From: Phycisphaerales bacterium
GTDB taxonomy: Bacteria; Planctomycetota; Phycisphaerae; Phycisphaerales; UBA1924
NCBI GenBank assembly: GCA_905339235.1
Contig: CAJPFG010000001.1
Span: 206,645-270,644, forward strand
Direction of reading: 5' to 3'
DNA: 64,000 bases
Position numbers and translations under genes: made by a program. Shown piece by piece: positions 50,731 to 59,759 of this stretch. Position 1 is the first letter of the stretch. Each line of letters begins with the position of its first letter. The notes below the pieces were generated by a model. It ran no database searches. It saw only the letters and a list, made by a program, of their open reading frames with translations, and was not told the origin of the DNA.

Positions 50731-52893
50731 TTACTCAACGTTCAATCCCGAGATGTACGACGCGAGGTCCTGCTGGGCCGCGGTCAGGTTCGCGTGCGCC
50801 GTCGCCAGTTCACCGACGATCGCATCCAGCCGGGTCTCCTGGTCCGACAGTTTCCTCATGTACCGCGCGTACAGGTCGCTGGTCCGGTCCACGCTCCCGA
50901 TGTTCTCGCGCACGCGGCTCTGGTCGGACGTGATTTCGGCACGCTCCTTCTCGAGAGCACCGATCGCGAGCGCCAAGTCGGCGATCACCCCCTGCCGACG
51001 CGCGGCCTCACGCACCGCCGCCAACACTTCCTCCGACACCTTCCCCTGCTTGCTGTACGAGAGCAGTGTCGCCAGGTCGAACGACGTCACCTCGAAGCGG
51101 CTCCCCTCAATCCGGCGCTGCTTGACCTCCACCGCCTTCTTCCCGCCCTTGGAGACCTCGATCTGGAACCGCACCGCGGCCGTCGTTGTCTCCACCGGCT
51201 TGGCGTCCCCAACAAACTCCCACGCGTCGTCACGCGGATGCTCGATCAGGATCGTCCGCGGCCGAGAACCGTCCTTGTTCTCGAACGAATAGGTGGTGGC
51301 GCGCTCCAGGAGCGCGGTCTGCTCCATCGCGCCCTTGACAATCTTGATCCGCTGCACCGTGTACGCGCTGGTCGATTTCGCGTCCGCATCGACCTCCAGG
51401 TCCAGCGAGTACGCCAGCAGCCGCTTGTCGCCCTTGGGGACGTACATGATCTGCGCATCACCCGCGTACGTGCCGTCGTCGTACACCGAGATCGGCCCGG
51501 GCATGAATGGAACATCCGACGTGTTCGTGATCTCCACGCCGCGCATCGGGTGCTCCGGGTTGTCACCCGGCGTGTAGATGCTCACCCGCCTCCCTTCGAT
51601 TCCGGTATCAACAATCGGGATCATCGCGGAGCGCTGCCGCTCCACCGTGACGGGGTGATCGACTTCAAACTGAAAGACCTCCCCCGACTCAACGCCCCGC
51701 GACTGCGCGGCGAACCCGGTGGTCATGTCGTCGCCGGAGAGCCCGGTCATCGAATAGCCGACGCTGGGATCAGCTGCTTTCTCCGCTCCCCCCGACGGTC
51801 GGCCCGGCGCGGCCGCTCTCATTCGCGACGTGCGCGCGTCGAACTCGAGTGCCCGCAATGCTTCCTCCCGCGCAGGTGCCGCCGCGTCTCTGAACGGCGA
51901 TTGTCCAGCATCAAACACCCGCGCAACTACGCCCTGCTCCGTCGGCACCGGCAACTCCGGCCGAGTCATAAAGAGCGGTTCGTACAGGTCCATCCGGAAA
52001 CTCACCGGCCGTCCCGATACCAGCGCCAGCGTCACGTCCTTCCAGTCGTCGTCCGATGTGTTTTCGACAATCGCCCACGCGTGCATCTGCATGGGCGCTT
52101 TCTCCGCCCCCTCGCCGCCCGTTTTCGGGAGGATCAGCCGGTACGTCGCCTTCCACACCGGCGATTCCTGCACATACGCCAGCGCAATCTCGCGACTCCC
52201 GTCGCCCGAGCACACGATGTCCACCGTCTTGGTCCGGTCCGCCCGATACTCCGCCACGGCCGCGAGCGCCTTGGCCAGTTCCTCCGCCAGGCCCGGATCC
52301 AGAATCGCGAATCCCAGGGCTTCCGTGAGGCTAACCGACTTCACCCCCTGCGGCGTGAGCAGGTTGACCCAGGGCAGATCGTGCCGCGCGGGAGGAGCAT
52401 CCTGACCGCCCGTGACGATCGTGGGGCGATCTTCGACGTTCAGCACCGTACCCGAGAACTCCCCCTGCGACGTGGTGACCTTGACCGGCGAGCCTCGCAG
52501 CCGCGACAGGATGTCCCGCATCTTCGGGCTGTCCGAGATGTCCACGCCGAACGACGCCAACCGCTTGGCCAGCGGCTCTTTCGACGCGTAGGCAATCCCG
52601 TCGATCCGGCCCTTGCCCTTCGACAGGTCCACCGCCACCATCGACTTTAGAATGTCGTTGATCTGCTCGGTCTTGAACCGCAACTGAATCGTCGCGTCGC
52701 CGTTCACCTCGCCGAGCCGCTGGAACGACCCGACCCCCGAACGATACAGGGTGATCCGCCGGATCGGGAGCAGGTCCGCTCCGAGCACCCCCGGTGAGGC
52801 CAGGCTCGAAGACTTCACCGCAGGCCGGCTCTGTGCCATGGACGGGAGCGAAACGGCGATTCCCGCCAACGCCGCAATCAGCATGATGCGCAT
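50731..52893 (-). CDS. DUF4139-type exported protein, copy B
   Basis: 720 residues; tandem paralogue of the preceding gene on this strand. Seen: a signal peptide (LIAALAGIAVSLPSMAQ), the same ITLYRSGVGSFQR opening, near-identical segments such as LSKGKGRIDGIAYASKEPLA and the same coiled-coil end, YISGLNVE. The two differ most in a mid-protein insert (about 345-410) rich in Ala, Gly and Met. AGGGAG lies 7 nt before the start. Copy B is upstream, so the pair probably forms one transcript, 58 nt apart. Recent duplication followed by selection for a different middle region is an inference. Confidence 0.75.
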   Translation of the reverse strand: MRIMLIAALAGIAVSLPSMAQSRPAVKSSSLASPGVLGADLLPIRRITLYRSGVGSFQRLGEVNGDATIQLRFKTEQINDILKSMVAVDLSKGKGRIDGIAYASKEPLAKRLASFGVDISDSPKMRDILSRLRGSPVKVTTSQGEFSGTVLNVEDRPTIVTGGQDAPPARHDLPWVNLLTPQGVKSVSLTEALGFAILDPGLAEELAKALAAVAEYRADRTKTVDIVCSGDGSREIALAYVQESPVWKATYRLILPKTGGEGAEKAPMQMHAWAIVENTSDDDWKDVTLALVSGRPVSFRMDLYEPLFMTRPELPVPTEQGVVARVFDAGQSPFRDAAAPAREEALRALEFDARTSRMRAAAPGRPSGGAEKAADPSVGYSMTGLSGDDMTTGFAAQSRGVESGEVFQFEVDHPVTVERQRSAMIPIVDTGIEGRRVSIYTPGDNPEHPMRGVEITNTSDVPFMPGPISVYDDGTYAGDAQIMYVPKGDKRLLAYSLDLEVDADAKSTSAYTVQRIKIVKGAMEQTALLERATTYSFENKDGSRPRTILIEHPRDDAWEFVGDAKPVETTTAAVRFQIEVSKGGKKAVEVKQRRIEGSRFEVTSFDLATLLSYSKQGKVSEEVLAAVREAARRQGVIADLALAIGALEKERAEITSDQSRVRENIGSVDRTSDLYARYMRKLSDQETRLDAIVGELATAHANLTAAQQDLASYISGLNVE

Positions 52894-53014
52894 GACATGG
52901 CTCCCTGGCCGGGGACCCGGCCCGATCAGGATAAGACGACGCCGGCGGCAAACGGTTCACTCGGAACAGACAGTTGCGCGGGCGTGACAATCGGGGCCGG
53001 CCCTCGGCCGCGTC

Positions 53015-53031
53015 TAGAGTCCCGCCTCATG
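53015..53031 (+). promoter_or_regulatory. Putative leaderless -10 for the YdiJ-like gene
   Basis: TAGAGT (53015-53020) lies 8 nt before the ATG at 53029 with no Shine-Dalgarno sequence. Same geometry as at gspF. The 135-bp divergent gap with the DUF4139 pair otherwise has no gene. Confidence 0.4.
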
Positions 53032-56000
53032 GTGATCGGACAGCGCACACCGATCGTGCCGGCGGAGTCCCTGCAACGGGACCTGGAAAACGCGATCGAA
53101 GGCCAAGTCCGCTTCGACCGCCACAACCGAATGCTCTACAGCACCGACGCCTCGCTCTACCAGGTGGAGCCCATTGGCGTGGTCATCCCCGCTTCCGTGG
53201 ACGACGCCGTCGAGGCCATTCGGGTGTGCGCCCGTGCCGGTGTGCCGATCCTTCCTCGCGGCGGCGGCACCAGCCTCGCGGGCCAATGCACCAACAGGGC
53301 CGTGGTCATCGACTTCTCGCCCAACTGCCGCCGCGTGCTCGAGGTGAACGCCGCGGCCCGCACCGCCCGCGTCGAGCCCGGCGTCACGGTTGACGAACTC
53401 AACGACCACCTCACCAGCCTCGACGGGGCCGCGTCCGGGCTTTTCTTCGCTCCCGACCCCGCCACCAGCCGCCACGCCAATATCGGCGGCTGCATCGGCA
53501 ACAACGCCGCGGGAGCACGATCGATCCGGTACGGACGCACCAGTGAGAGCCTCCTCGCGCTGGACGTCTGCCTCGCCAATGGCACGCGAGCACGTTTCGA
53601 GAAGGGCGCCGCCCTCCACCATCCGGACGCCCGCGCGTTGACGCAGGCGGTCTGCGACGCCGTCGCGCGTCACGCCGCCGCGATCCGCGAGCGATTCCCC
53701 AAGACCGTCCGCCGGAATGCCGGTTTCGGGCTCGACATGATCCTGCACGCCATGGAACGAGGCGGATGGCGAAGCGGCGCCGTATCGACCGAGCACCTCG
53801 CCGAAGTCAATCTCGCCCACCTCGTCTGCGGAAGCGAGGGCACGCTCGCCGTGACCCTCGGGGCGGAACTCACCCTCCATCCAAAGCCCGCGGCCAAAGG
53901 CCTCGCAGTGGTCGGCTTCGACTCGCTCGATGCCGCCATCGAACGCGTGGTCCCCATCCTCGCAACCAACCCCTCCGCGATCGAACTCCTCGACGACACC
54001 GTCATCGACCTTGCCCGCGCCAACACCGAATACCGCCGCTACGTCGAACTCATGCCGCGCCCGGTCGGCGGCGAACTCAAGGCGGTTCTCTACGTCGAGT
54101 ACTTCGGTGAGAACGGGGACGAAATCGCCCGCTCGTTCGACTCCCTCCGCCGGACCGTCGCCGGCGAATCGATGGAGGCCCACACCAACGCCGCGGCCAT
54201 GCTCAACGCGTGGAAACTCCGCAAGGCCGGCGAACCTCTGCTCCACGGAATCCCCGGCCATCGCAAACCCCTTACGTTCATCGAGGACAACGCCGTCCCG
54301 GTCGAGAACCTCTCGGCCTTTGTCACGCAACTTCGCAAGATCGTCACCCAGCACGGCACCACCGCCGCGTACTACGCCCACGCCAGCGTCGGCGTGCTTC
54401 ACGTCCGCCCCCTGATCGATCTGCACGACGAACGCGACCGCGAGCGGCTGCGCTCGATCGCGGTGGCCGCGGCCGATCTCGCCCGCAGCCTGGGCGGCGT
54501 CATGAGCGGCGAGCACGGCGACGGACGCGTCCGCACGCCGCTGCTGGAGCGCTTCTTCGGGCCGGAACTCATGGGGGCCTTCCGCGAGGTCAAGCGACTC
54601 TTCGACCCCGCCGACCTGCTCAACCCCGGAAACATCGTGGACCTCACCGGCCACAACCCCCGCCCGCTCGGGTCGATCACGCAGAATCTCCGCGTAGACG
54701 CCGGCTTCGACGCCCGGCCCACGACCCCGCCTCCACCGGCGCCATCGCCCGAAACGTACTTCGACTACACCGACCAGCACGGCTTCGACGGCGCCGTCGA
54801 ACTCTGCAACGGTGCCGGAGTCTGCCGCAAGAAGCAGGGCGGCGCCATGTGCCCCTCGTACATGGCGACCCTTGACGAGCGCCACTGCACCCGCGGCCGC
54901 GGCAATGCGTTGCGCCTCGCGATCACCGGGCAGTTCGATGGAGAAGGGCGCGGCGGGCTGCAACCAAACTGGAGCGACCCGGGCACCATCGAAACACTGG
55001 ACCTGTGCCTTTCCTGCAAGGCCTGCAAGACCGAGTGCCCCAGCAACGTCGATATCGCCCGCCTCAAAGCCGAGTACACCGCGCAGCGGTACCGCGAGCG
55101 CGGAGCGCCTCTCGCCGCGCGAGTCATGGGCGTCGTTCGCATGCTCAACCGGCTCGGCTCGGCCCTCGCCCCGATCGCCAACTGGGCGAGCACATTCGGG
55201 CCCACGCGGGCCGCGATGAACGCCATCCTCGGCATCCATCCCGACCGCAGCATCCCACGGTTCGCCGCCTCCCTCGCCCACGACTGGCGCCCGGCGAGTG
55301 GCACCGGGCGTCCGCGACCCGTGCCCGAAGCCGCCACCCCCCGCGTCGCGCTCTTCGGCGACTGCTTCACGATGTTCAACGAGCCGGGCATCGGCCTGGC
55401 GACCCGGCGCGTCTACGAGGCCTTCGGCTACGGCGTGGATCTCGCGAACGCCGGGTGCTGCGGCCGCGCGAAAATCTCGTTGGGCCTGCTCCCCCAGGCG
55501 ATCCTCGAAATCGACGACACGCTCGAGCGTCTGCGGCCCTTCATCGAAGGCCGGCACGTCGAGGCGATCCTGGTCGCGGAGCCTTCCTGCCTCTCGGCCA
55601 TCAAGGACGACTGGCTCGCACTCAAACTCCGCACGCCCATCGCCCTCCGCCGCCGGCTCGCCGAAAAGGCCTTCCTCCCCGAGCACTTCCTCGACGCGCG
55701 CTGGGATCAACACCCTCGCCGTCCCACGCTCGGCCAACCGGGCGAGACCGTGCTCCTGCACGCCCACTGCCACCAGAAGGCCCTGTGGGGCGCCGAGACC
55801 AGCGCCGCGATTCTCAAGCGAGTCGGCCATGCCCAACTGCGCGTGCTCGACTCCGGCTGCTGCGGCATGGCCGGGTCGTTCGGATACAGCAAGGGGCGAT
55901 ACGACCTGTCCATGAGAATCGGCGAACTCTCTCTGTTCCCGGCACTGCGGGCCTCGCCCGGCGCAATCGTCTGCGCCCCGGGCACGAGTTGCCGCCACCA

Positions 56001-56070
56001 GATCCACGACGGGGTGGGGGCAAGGGCGATCCATCCGATCGAACTTCTCGAACGATTGCTGCCGGCGTAG
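53029..56070 (+). CDS. YdiJ-like FAD/Fe-S D-2-hydroxyacid dehydrogenase
   Basis: 1013 residues, the length of E. coli YdiJ (about 1018), a D-2-hydroxyglutarate dehydrogenase. Seen: an FAD-binding PCMH domain (GVPILPRGGGTSLAGQ and NIGGCIGNNAAGARSIRYGR), the FAD-linked oxidase C-terminal domain (GVMSGEHGDGRVRTPLLE), two iron-sulfur cysteine clusters (CNGAGVCRKKQGGAMCP near residue 593 and CLSCKACKTECP near 659), and paired CCG-type cysteine motifs (AGCCGRAK and DSGCCGMAGS). Oxidises D-2-hydroxyacids, passing electrons to an acceptor such as quinone (inference). The substrate is inferred from architecture only. Confidence 0.88.
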   Translation: MVIGQRTPIVPAESLQRDLENAIEGQVRFDRHNRMLYSTDASLYQVEPIGVVIPASVDDAVEAIRVCARAGVPILPRGGGTSLAGQCTNRAVVIDFSPNCRRVLEVNAAARTARVEPGVTVDELNDHLTSLDGAASGLFFAPDPATSRHANIGGCIGNNAAGARSIRYGRTSESLLALDVCLANGTRARFEKGAALHHPDARALTQAVCDAVARHAAAIRERFPKTVRRNAGFGLDMILHAMERGGWRSGAVSTEHLAEVNLAHLVCGSEGTLAVTLGAELTLHPKPAAKGLAVVGFDSLDAAIERVVPILATNPSAIELLDDTVIDLARANTEYRRYVELMPRPVGGELKAVLYVEYFGENGDEIARSFDSLRRTVAGESMEAHTNAAAMLNAWKLRKAGEPLLHGIPGHRKPLTFIEDNAVPVENLSAFVTQLRKIVTQHGTTAAYYAHASVGVLHVRPLIDLHDERDRERLRSIAVAAADLARSLGGVMSGEHGDGRVRTPLLERFFGPELMGAFREVKRLFDPADLLNPGNIVDLTGHNPRPLGSITQNLRVDAGFDARPTTPPPPAPSPETYFDYTDQHGFDGAVELCNGAGVCRKKQGGAMCPSYMATLDERHCTRGRGNALRLAITGQFDGEGRGGLQPNWSDPGTIETLDLCLSCKACKTECPSNVDIARLKAEYTAQRYRERGAPLAARVMGVVRMLNRLGSALAPIANWASTFGPTRAAMNAILGIHPDRSIPRFAASLAHDWRPASGTGRPRPVPEAATPRVALFGDCFTMFNEPGIGLATRRVYEAFGYGVDLANAGCCGRAKISLGLLPQAILEIDDTLERLRPFIEGRHVEAILVAEPSCLSAIKDDWLALKLRTPIALRRRLAEKAFLPEHFLDARWDQHPRRPTLGQPGETVLLHAHCHQKALWGAETSAAILKRVGHAQLRVLDSGCCGMAGSFGYSKGRYDLSMRIGELSLFPALRASPGAIVCAPGTSCRHQIHDGVGARAIHPIELLERLLPA

Positions 56071-56090
56071 CCCCGTGGATACCGTCCCAC

Positions 56091-56576
56091 ATGTCCATGC
56101 TCTATATCCGCGCCGCCCGTCCTGCCGATGTCCCGTTCATCGTCGCGCTCATCCGCGAACTCGCCGAGTACGAACGCGCCCCGCAGGAAGCCAAAGCGAC
56201 CGACGCGATGATCCACGACGCCCTGTTCGGCCCGCACCCCGCCTGCGAGGCCCTCATCGGCGAGGTTGACGGCAAGGCCGAGGGGCTGGCCCTGTTCTTT
56301 CACAACTTCTCCACGTGGACCGGCCGGCGCGGCCTGTACCTGGAGGACCTCTTCGTGCGACCCTCCGCGCGGGGCAAGGGGCTCGGCGAGATGCTGCTGC
56401 GAAAGGTGGCCCGAATCGCCGTCGAACGCGGCTGCCCGCGCGTGGAATGGACGGTCATCGACTGGAACGCCCCGGCCATCAACTTCTACGGCAAACTCGG
56501 CGCCGTGCCGCTGGACCAATGGACCGTCCACCGCCTGAGTGGTGAGGCCCTCACCCGCGTGGCCGAGGGCGATTAG
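56091..56576 (+). CDS. GNAT-family N-acetyltransferase
   Basis: 161 residues, typical GNAT length. Seen: the N-terminal strand IRAARPADVPFIVALIRELAEYE, the acetyl-CoA pyrophosphate-binding loop ARGKGLGEMLLRKV and the C-terminal WNAPAINFYGKLGAVPLDQW motif. The tryptophan-rich centre (STWTGRRGLYLEDLFV) is like that of diamine/spermidine acetyltransferases, but the substrate is uncertain. ATG at 56091 starts 20 nt after the upstream gene's stop. It overlaps the convergent CDGSH gene by 4 nt. Confidence 0.9.
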   Translation: MSMLYIRAARPADVPFIVALIRELAEYERAPQEAKATDAMIHDALFGPHPACEALIGEVDGKAEGLALFFHNFSTWTGRRGLYLEDLFVRPSARGKGLGEMLLRKVARIAVERGCPRVEWTVIDWNAPAINFYGKLGAVPLDQWTVHRLSGEALTRVAEGD

Positions 56577-56806
56577 ATCGAGCGCTGATCGACGACCTGC
56601 CCGGTCGCCGGGTCGTAGGTGTACAGCACGCCGGGCTTCTCGCCGGCCGCGCAGACCTTGTGCGACTTGTCGCAGTACGGAAACGTGCGAGTCAGCCCGC
56701 AGGCGCAGATCCAGATGGCCTTGAGATTGCCCTGCTCGTCGCGCGGGAACTTCTCGGGCTCGATCTTGAAGGGGCCGGTCGCGTCGATGCGGATTATTCG
56801 CGGCAT
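56573..56806 (-). CDS. CDGSH-type iron-sulfur protein
   Basis: 77 residues. Seen: the single CDGSH-like motif CACGLTRTFPYCDKSH, which keeps C-x-C-x2-T-x3-P-x-C-D and the histidine ligand, giving 3-Cys/1-His coordination of a [2Fe-2S] cluster. The usual Gly after CD is Lys. Members act in redox or iron-sulfur handling; no membrane anchor here. A separate transcript, convergent with the acetyltransferase. Confidence 0.85.
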   Translation of the reverse strand: MPRIIRIDATGPFKIEPEKFPRDEQGNLKAIWICACGLTRTFPYCDKSHKVCAAGEKPGVLYTYDPATGQVVDQRSI

Positions 56807-56815
56807 GGAAAGTCC

Positions 56816-57739
56816 TCACGCCGGGCTGGCGACTGTTTCGAGAACGCTCTGCAGGATTCGCCCGGTCTCGTGCTCGTCGCCGGGCACGCCCCGCGTGATC
56901 ACGCGGTGAGCGCACACCGGCCCGATGTTGTCGATCACGTCCTCGGGAATCACGTACTCGCGTCCCCGGAAAAACGCCGTCGCCCGCGCGGCCTGGGCCA
57001 GCGACAGCGATCCGCGGGGTGAGAGGCCGTGGAGCAGTTTCGATTCCCGGCGCGTGGCACCCGCGAACGCGACGACGTAATCCAGGATGGGCCGGGCGAT
57101 GTTCACGCGGTCCACCCGGTCCTGCAGTTCGATCAGTTGCTCCCGCGAAACCACCGGCCCCAGCGTGTGCAGGGGCGAGTTCGCGGGCCGCACGTCCAGA
57201 ACCCGGGCCTCCTCGTCGCTGGGCGGATACCCGATGCTCAGCCGCATCAGGAACCGGTCGAGTTGATTCTCGGGAAGGGCGTACGTCCCCTCGAAGTCGA
57301 AGGGGTTCTGCGTGGCGATCACCATGAACGGCGGATCCAGGGTCAGCGTGCGGCCGTCCACGCTCACCGTGCCCTCCGACATCGCCTCGAGCAGCGCGGC
57401 TTGCGTCCGGGGCGGGGTCCGGTTGATCTCGTCGGCCAGCACGATGTTCGCGAAGATCGGGCCCTTCTTGAAAACAAACACCCCCGAGTTCTTGTCATAG
57501 ATCTCTACACCCAGGACGTCACTGGGCAGAAGGTCCGGGGTCAGTTGGATCCTCGCAAACGAGCACGCCACGCTGCGGGCCAGAGCCGTGGCCAGCACCG
57601 TCTTGCCGACCCCGGGCACGTCCTCGATCAGCAGGTGCCCCCGGGCCAGCAGGCAGCACACCACGCGGTCCACCACGTCCTGCTTCCCAAACAGGACCTT
57701 CCCGATGTTTTCTCGCAGGCGTGTGACGGCTTCGTGCAT
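56816..57739 (-). CDS. MoxR-family AAA+ ATPase
   Basis: 307 residues, typical MoxR. Seen: Walker A EDVPGVGKTVLATALA, Walker B NIVLADEINRTPPRTQAALLEAM, sensor 1 in VIATQNPFDFEGTYALPE and the C-terminal SPRGSLSLAQAARATAF lid. MoxR proteins act as chaperones that help assemble or activate metal enzymes and VWA-domain partners. Usually a DUF58 (VWA-like) gene follows; here none does, only the CDGSH gene 9 nt downstream. Function therefore open. Confidence 0.92.
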   Translation of the reverse strand: MHEAVTRLRENIGKVLFGKQDVVDRVVCCLLARGHLLIEDVPGVGKTVLATALARSVACSFARIQLTPDLLPSDVLGVEIYDKNSGVFVFKKGPIFANIVLADEINRTPPRTQAALLEAMSEGTVSVDGRTLTLDPPFMVIATQNPFDFEGTYALPENQLDRFLMRLSIGYPPSDEEARVLDVRPANSPLHTLGPVVSREQLIELQDRVDRVNIARPILDYVVAFAGATRRESKLLHGLSPRGSLSLAQAARATAFFRGREYVIPEDVIDNIGPVCAHRVITRGVPGDEHETGRILQSVLETVASPA

Positions 57740-57825
57740 GGATGAATGGGACCGGGGCGGTGACGGAAAAGGGTGGGGGTGGGGACTTTCGGGGCGGCGG
57801 CCAGTATAGGAAACGCCGAATCGTG

Positions 57826-57841
57826 TACGCTTATGCCAATG
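57826..57841 (+). promoter_or_regulatory. Putative leaderless -10 element
   Basis: TACGCT (57826-57831) is 7 nt from the ATG at 57839. The divergent gap to moxR (100 bp) contains no gene. Confidence 0.35.
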
Positions 57842-58879
57842 CCCAACGGAGAGACCGGTGGAGCGGGGCTTGCTCAGCCTCCGCCCGCGGCAGGTAGGTC
57901 AGGGGTCGTTCTCGCGCCCGAACTGGGCGGGGACTTACCCTGCGCGCGATGCCGCTACAACCTCCGCGGCCTCTCGATCCGCGGCGTCTGCCCCGAGTGC
58001 GGGACGCCCATCCGCGCCACCATCCTTACCCGCGTGGACCCGTTGGCGAGTGAACTGCGCCCGATCTTCTTTCCGCGTCTCACGGCCTTTGGGTTGCTGG
58101 TTTGGGGCGTAACCCCCGTGCTGGCCGCGATGCTGGTGTGGTCGCTGCGACTGCTGGGGCCCGAATGGTTTTCGCTGGGCCTGCTGACTCCCGAGCACAT
58201 GATCGTGACGCTGTGCATACTGAGCGGGCTGGCAGCGGGGGTGCTGATCTCTCCGCACGCGGGCCCGCAGGCCCGTCGCGGCGGCTGGGCGGCGGGCTTG
58301 GGAGTGGCCGCGTACGTGCCGCTGTGCTGGATGCTCTGGCGGATCCACGTGGAGATCGACGGCGAGGGAGGGACCGCGTACGGAGATCGGGCCTTGCAGG
58401 ATCCCTCGCGGCTGCTGGCCCGGTTCATCGCCACCGGCGCGATCATCGCCGCGCTCTTCCTGCTCCGCCCCAACGCGCGTCTGCTCGCCGCGCGAAGCAT
58501 GCTCATGCGGGCCGGGAGCATCGACCGCCAGACCATGCGGGCCCTGGCCTCCGTCCTCGTCGTCGCCATGGCCGGCGACGGCCTGCGATGGCTCGGTTGG
58601 ACCAACAACGGCGCGGCCGGGGAACTCTTCGAGCAGGCCGGGCAGGCCCTTGTCCTGATCGGCTCGATCCTCTTCACCATCGGGCTCTTCGGGCTGGCGT
58701 TCGATTGCTGGCGGCTCTTCCAGGTACTGAACGAGCCCCCGCTGTCGCTGGGTCAGATCCTCGGCCCGCCGCCCGGCCCCGACCCGCCGCGAGCGATCGG
58801 CGGCGTGGGGGGCGTGGCGGACGTGGGGGACGTGGGGGACGTGGGGGGGCCCGGGCTGTCGGGGAGCGCCGCGCCATGA
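57839..58879 (+). CDS. Zinc-ribbon membrane protein of unknown function
   Basis: 346 residues. Seen: CARCRYNLRGLSIRGVCPECG, a two-CxxC zinc ribbon followed by several hydrophobic helices (FGLLVWGVTPVLAAMLVWSL, MIVTLCILSGLAAGVLIS, GVAAYVPLCWMLWRI and a C-terminal VLIGSILFTIGLFGLAFDCW). The tail is a Gly/Val/Asp microrepeat (GGVADVGDVGDVGG). Start could also be ATG at 57833. Planctomycete proteins with an N-terminal zinc ribbon of this type (YDLRG-like) are common but uncharacterised. The stop overlaps the next gene by ATGA. Confidence 0.65.
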   Translation: MPNGETGGAGLAQPPPAAGRSGVVLAPELGGDLPCARCRYNLRGLSIRGVCPECGTPIRATILTRVDPLASELRPIFFPRLTAFGLLVWGVTPVLAAMLVWSLRLLGPEWFSLGLLTPEHMIVTLCILSGLAAGVLISPHAGPQARRGGWAAGLGVAAYVPLCWMLWRIHVEIDGEGGTAYGDRALQDPSRLLARFIATGAIIAALFLLRPNARLLAARSMLMRAGSIDRQTMRALASVLVVAMAGDGLRWLGWTNNGAAGELFEQAGQALVLIGSILFTIGLFGLAFDCWRLFQVLNEPPLSLGQILGPPPGPDPPRAIGGVGGVADVGDVGDVGGPGLSGSAAP

Positions 58880-59319
58880 AGCGCGGCGAGCGAGATCGTT
58901 TCGACCATCTGCTTCAGGAGGTCATCGACGCGCTCCCGCCGGGAATCCGCCGCCTGCTCGACGAAGTGCCCGTCGTTGTGGACGACGCCCCCGACGAAGC
59001 CACACTTGACGACATGGGCGAAGAAGACCAACTGGGCCTCCTGGGCCTGCACACCGGCACTCCCTTTACCGAGAAATCGGTGGAGCACAGCGGCGAACTC
59101 CCCTCCGACATCCGCCTCTTCCGCGAGGCCATCGTGGACCACGCCGGCGGCTGGGCAGAACGCCCCGCCGAGCCGGGCGAGATCGAGGGCGATCCTCCCG
59201 ACGCGGTGCTCGGCGGGGAAGAGGCCGTGCGCGAGGAAATCCGCATCACGCTCCTCCACGAAATCGGCCACCAGTTCGGGCTCGGCGAGGATGACCTGGA
59301 GCGGCTGGGGTACGAGTAG
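58876..59319 (+). CDS. Zincin-like metallopeptidase family protein
   Basis: 147 residues. Seen: HEIGHQFGLGEDDLERLGYE near the C-terminus (HExxH zinc-binding motif with a downstream D/E-rich tail), and an acidic N-terminal half with DHLLQEVIDALPPGIRRLLDEV. This fits the small single-domain bacterial zincin family (PF06262-like), whose substrates are unknown. Translationally coupled to the preceding zinc-ribbon membrane protein by a 4-nt overlap. Confidence 0.85.
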   Translation: MKRGERDRFDHLLQEVIDALPPGIRRLLDEVPVVVDDAPDEATLDDMGEEDQLGLLGLHTGTPFTEKSVEHSGELPSDIRLFREAIVDHAGGWAERPAEPGEIEGDPPDAVLGGEEAVREEIRITLLHEIGHQFGLGEDDLERLGYE

Positions 59320-59508
59320 TGGTGGAATGCTGATTGCGGTAAAACGGTAGATGCGGCGTGTGAAGCAATAGCCGCACACGCGTGGATAGCCGAATCTTCT
59401 CCGATCACCACCGGTCCCGGCGGATGGGAGGCCGCGCCCGGAACCAAGCGCTACCCGATCGACACGTCGTGCCACATGGGCTGGTGGCCCGGCTCATTCG
59501 TTTCCTGA
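59320..59508 (+). other. Open stretch in frame after the zincin stop
   Basis: After the TAG stop of the zincin gene the same frame stays open for 62 more codons (ending GWWPGSFVS) without a normal start codon near its beginning. It may be a gene remnant, a read-through extension or chance. Confidence 0.2.
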
Positions 59509-59516
59509 CACCCTCG

Positions 59517-59647
59517 TGTGCCACTACTCCGCCCGGCTTTGCGGGCGCGAGTAGTGCATCGCGCGGAAGTCGCACTGACGAGGCCGCGTCACTCGACCCA
59601 CAGCGGGACCGCACTACTCGCGCCCAAAGCGGCGGAGTAGTGGCACA
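59517..59647. repeat. Long imperfect inverted repeat (MITE-like)
   Basis: Arms at 59517-59557 (41 bp) and 59611-59647 (37 bp) are near-perfect reverse complements (TGTGCCACTACTCCGCC ... GGGCGCGAGTAGTGC), separated by a 53-bp spacer. The arms differ by a few bases around the GCTTT centre. No coding content. It lies in a 440-bp gap and could be a mobile miniature element, a bacterial interspersed repeat or a large stem-loop. Confidence 0.75.
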
Positions 59648-59759
59648 TCATGGAGTCACAGAGACCAATGAGTCATGCCACCCGCCCTTTACGCACCGGG
59701 AACGGCAGGATCGTTCACGGCGTTGCGTGCCACCCGTCCCGCCGTTGAGACTCACAGTC

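Noticed and set aside
58821..58860. Tandem microrepeat of GTGGGGGAC as a regulatory array
   Set aside because: It is in frame and encodes the GDVGDVGG tail of the membrane protein, so coding explains it.
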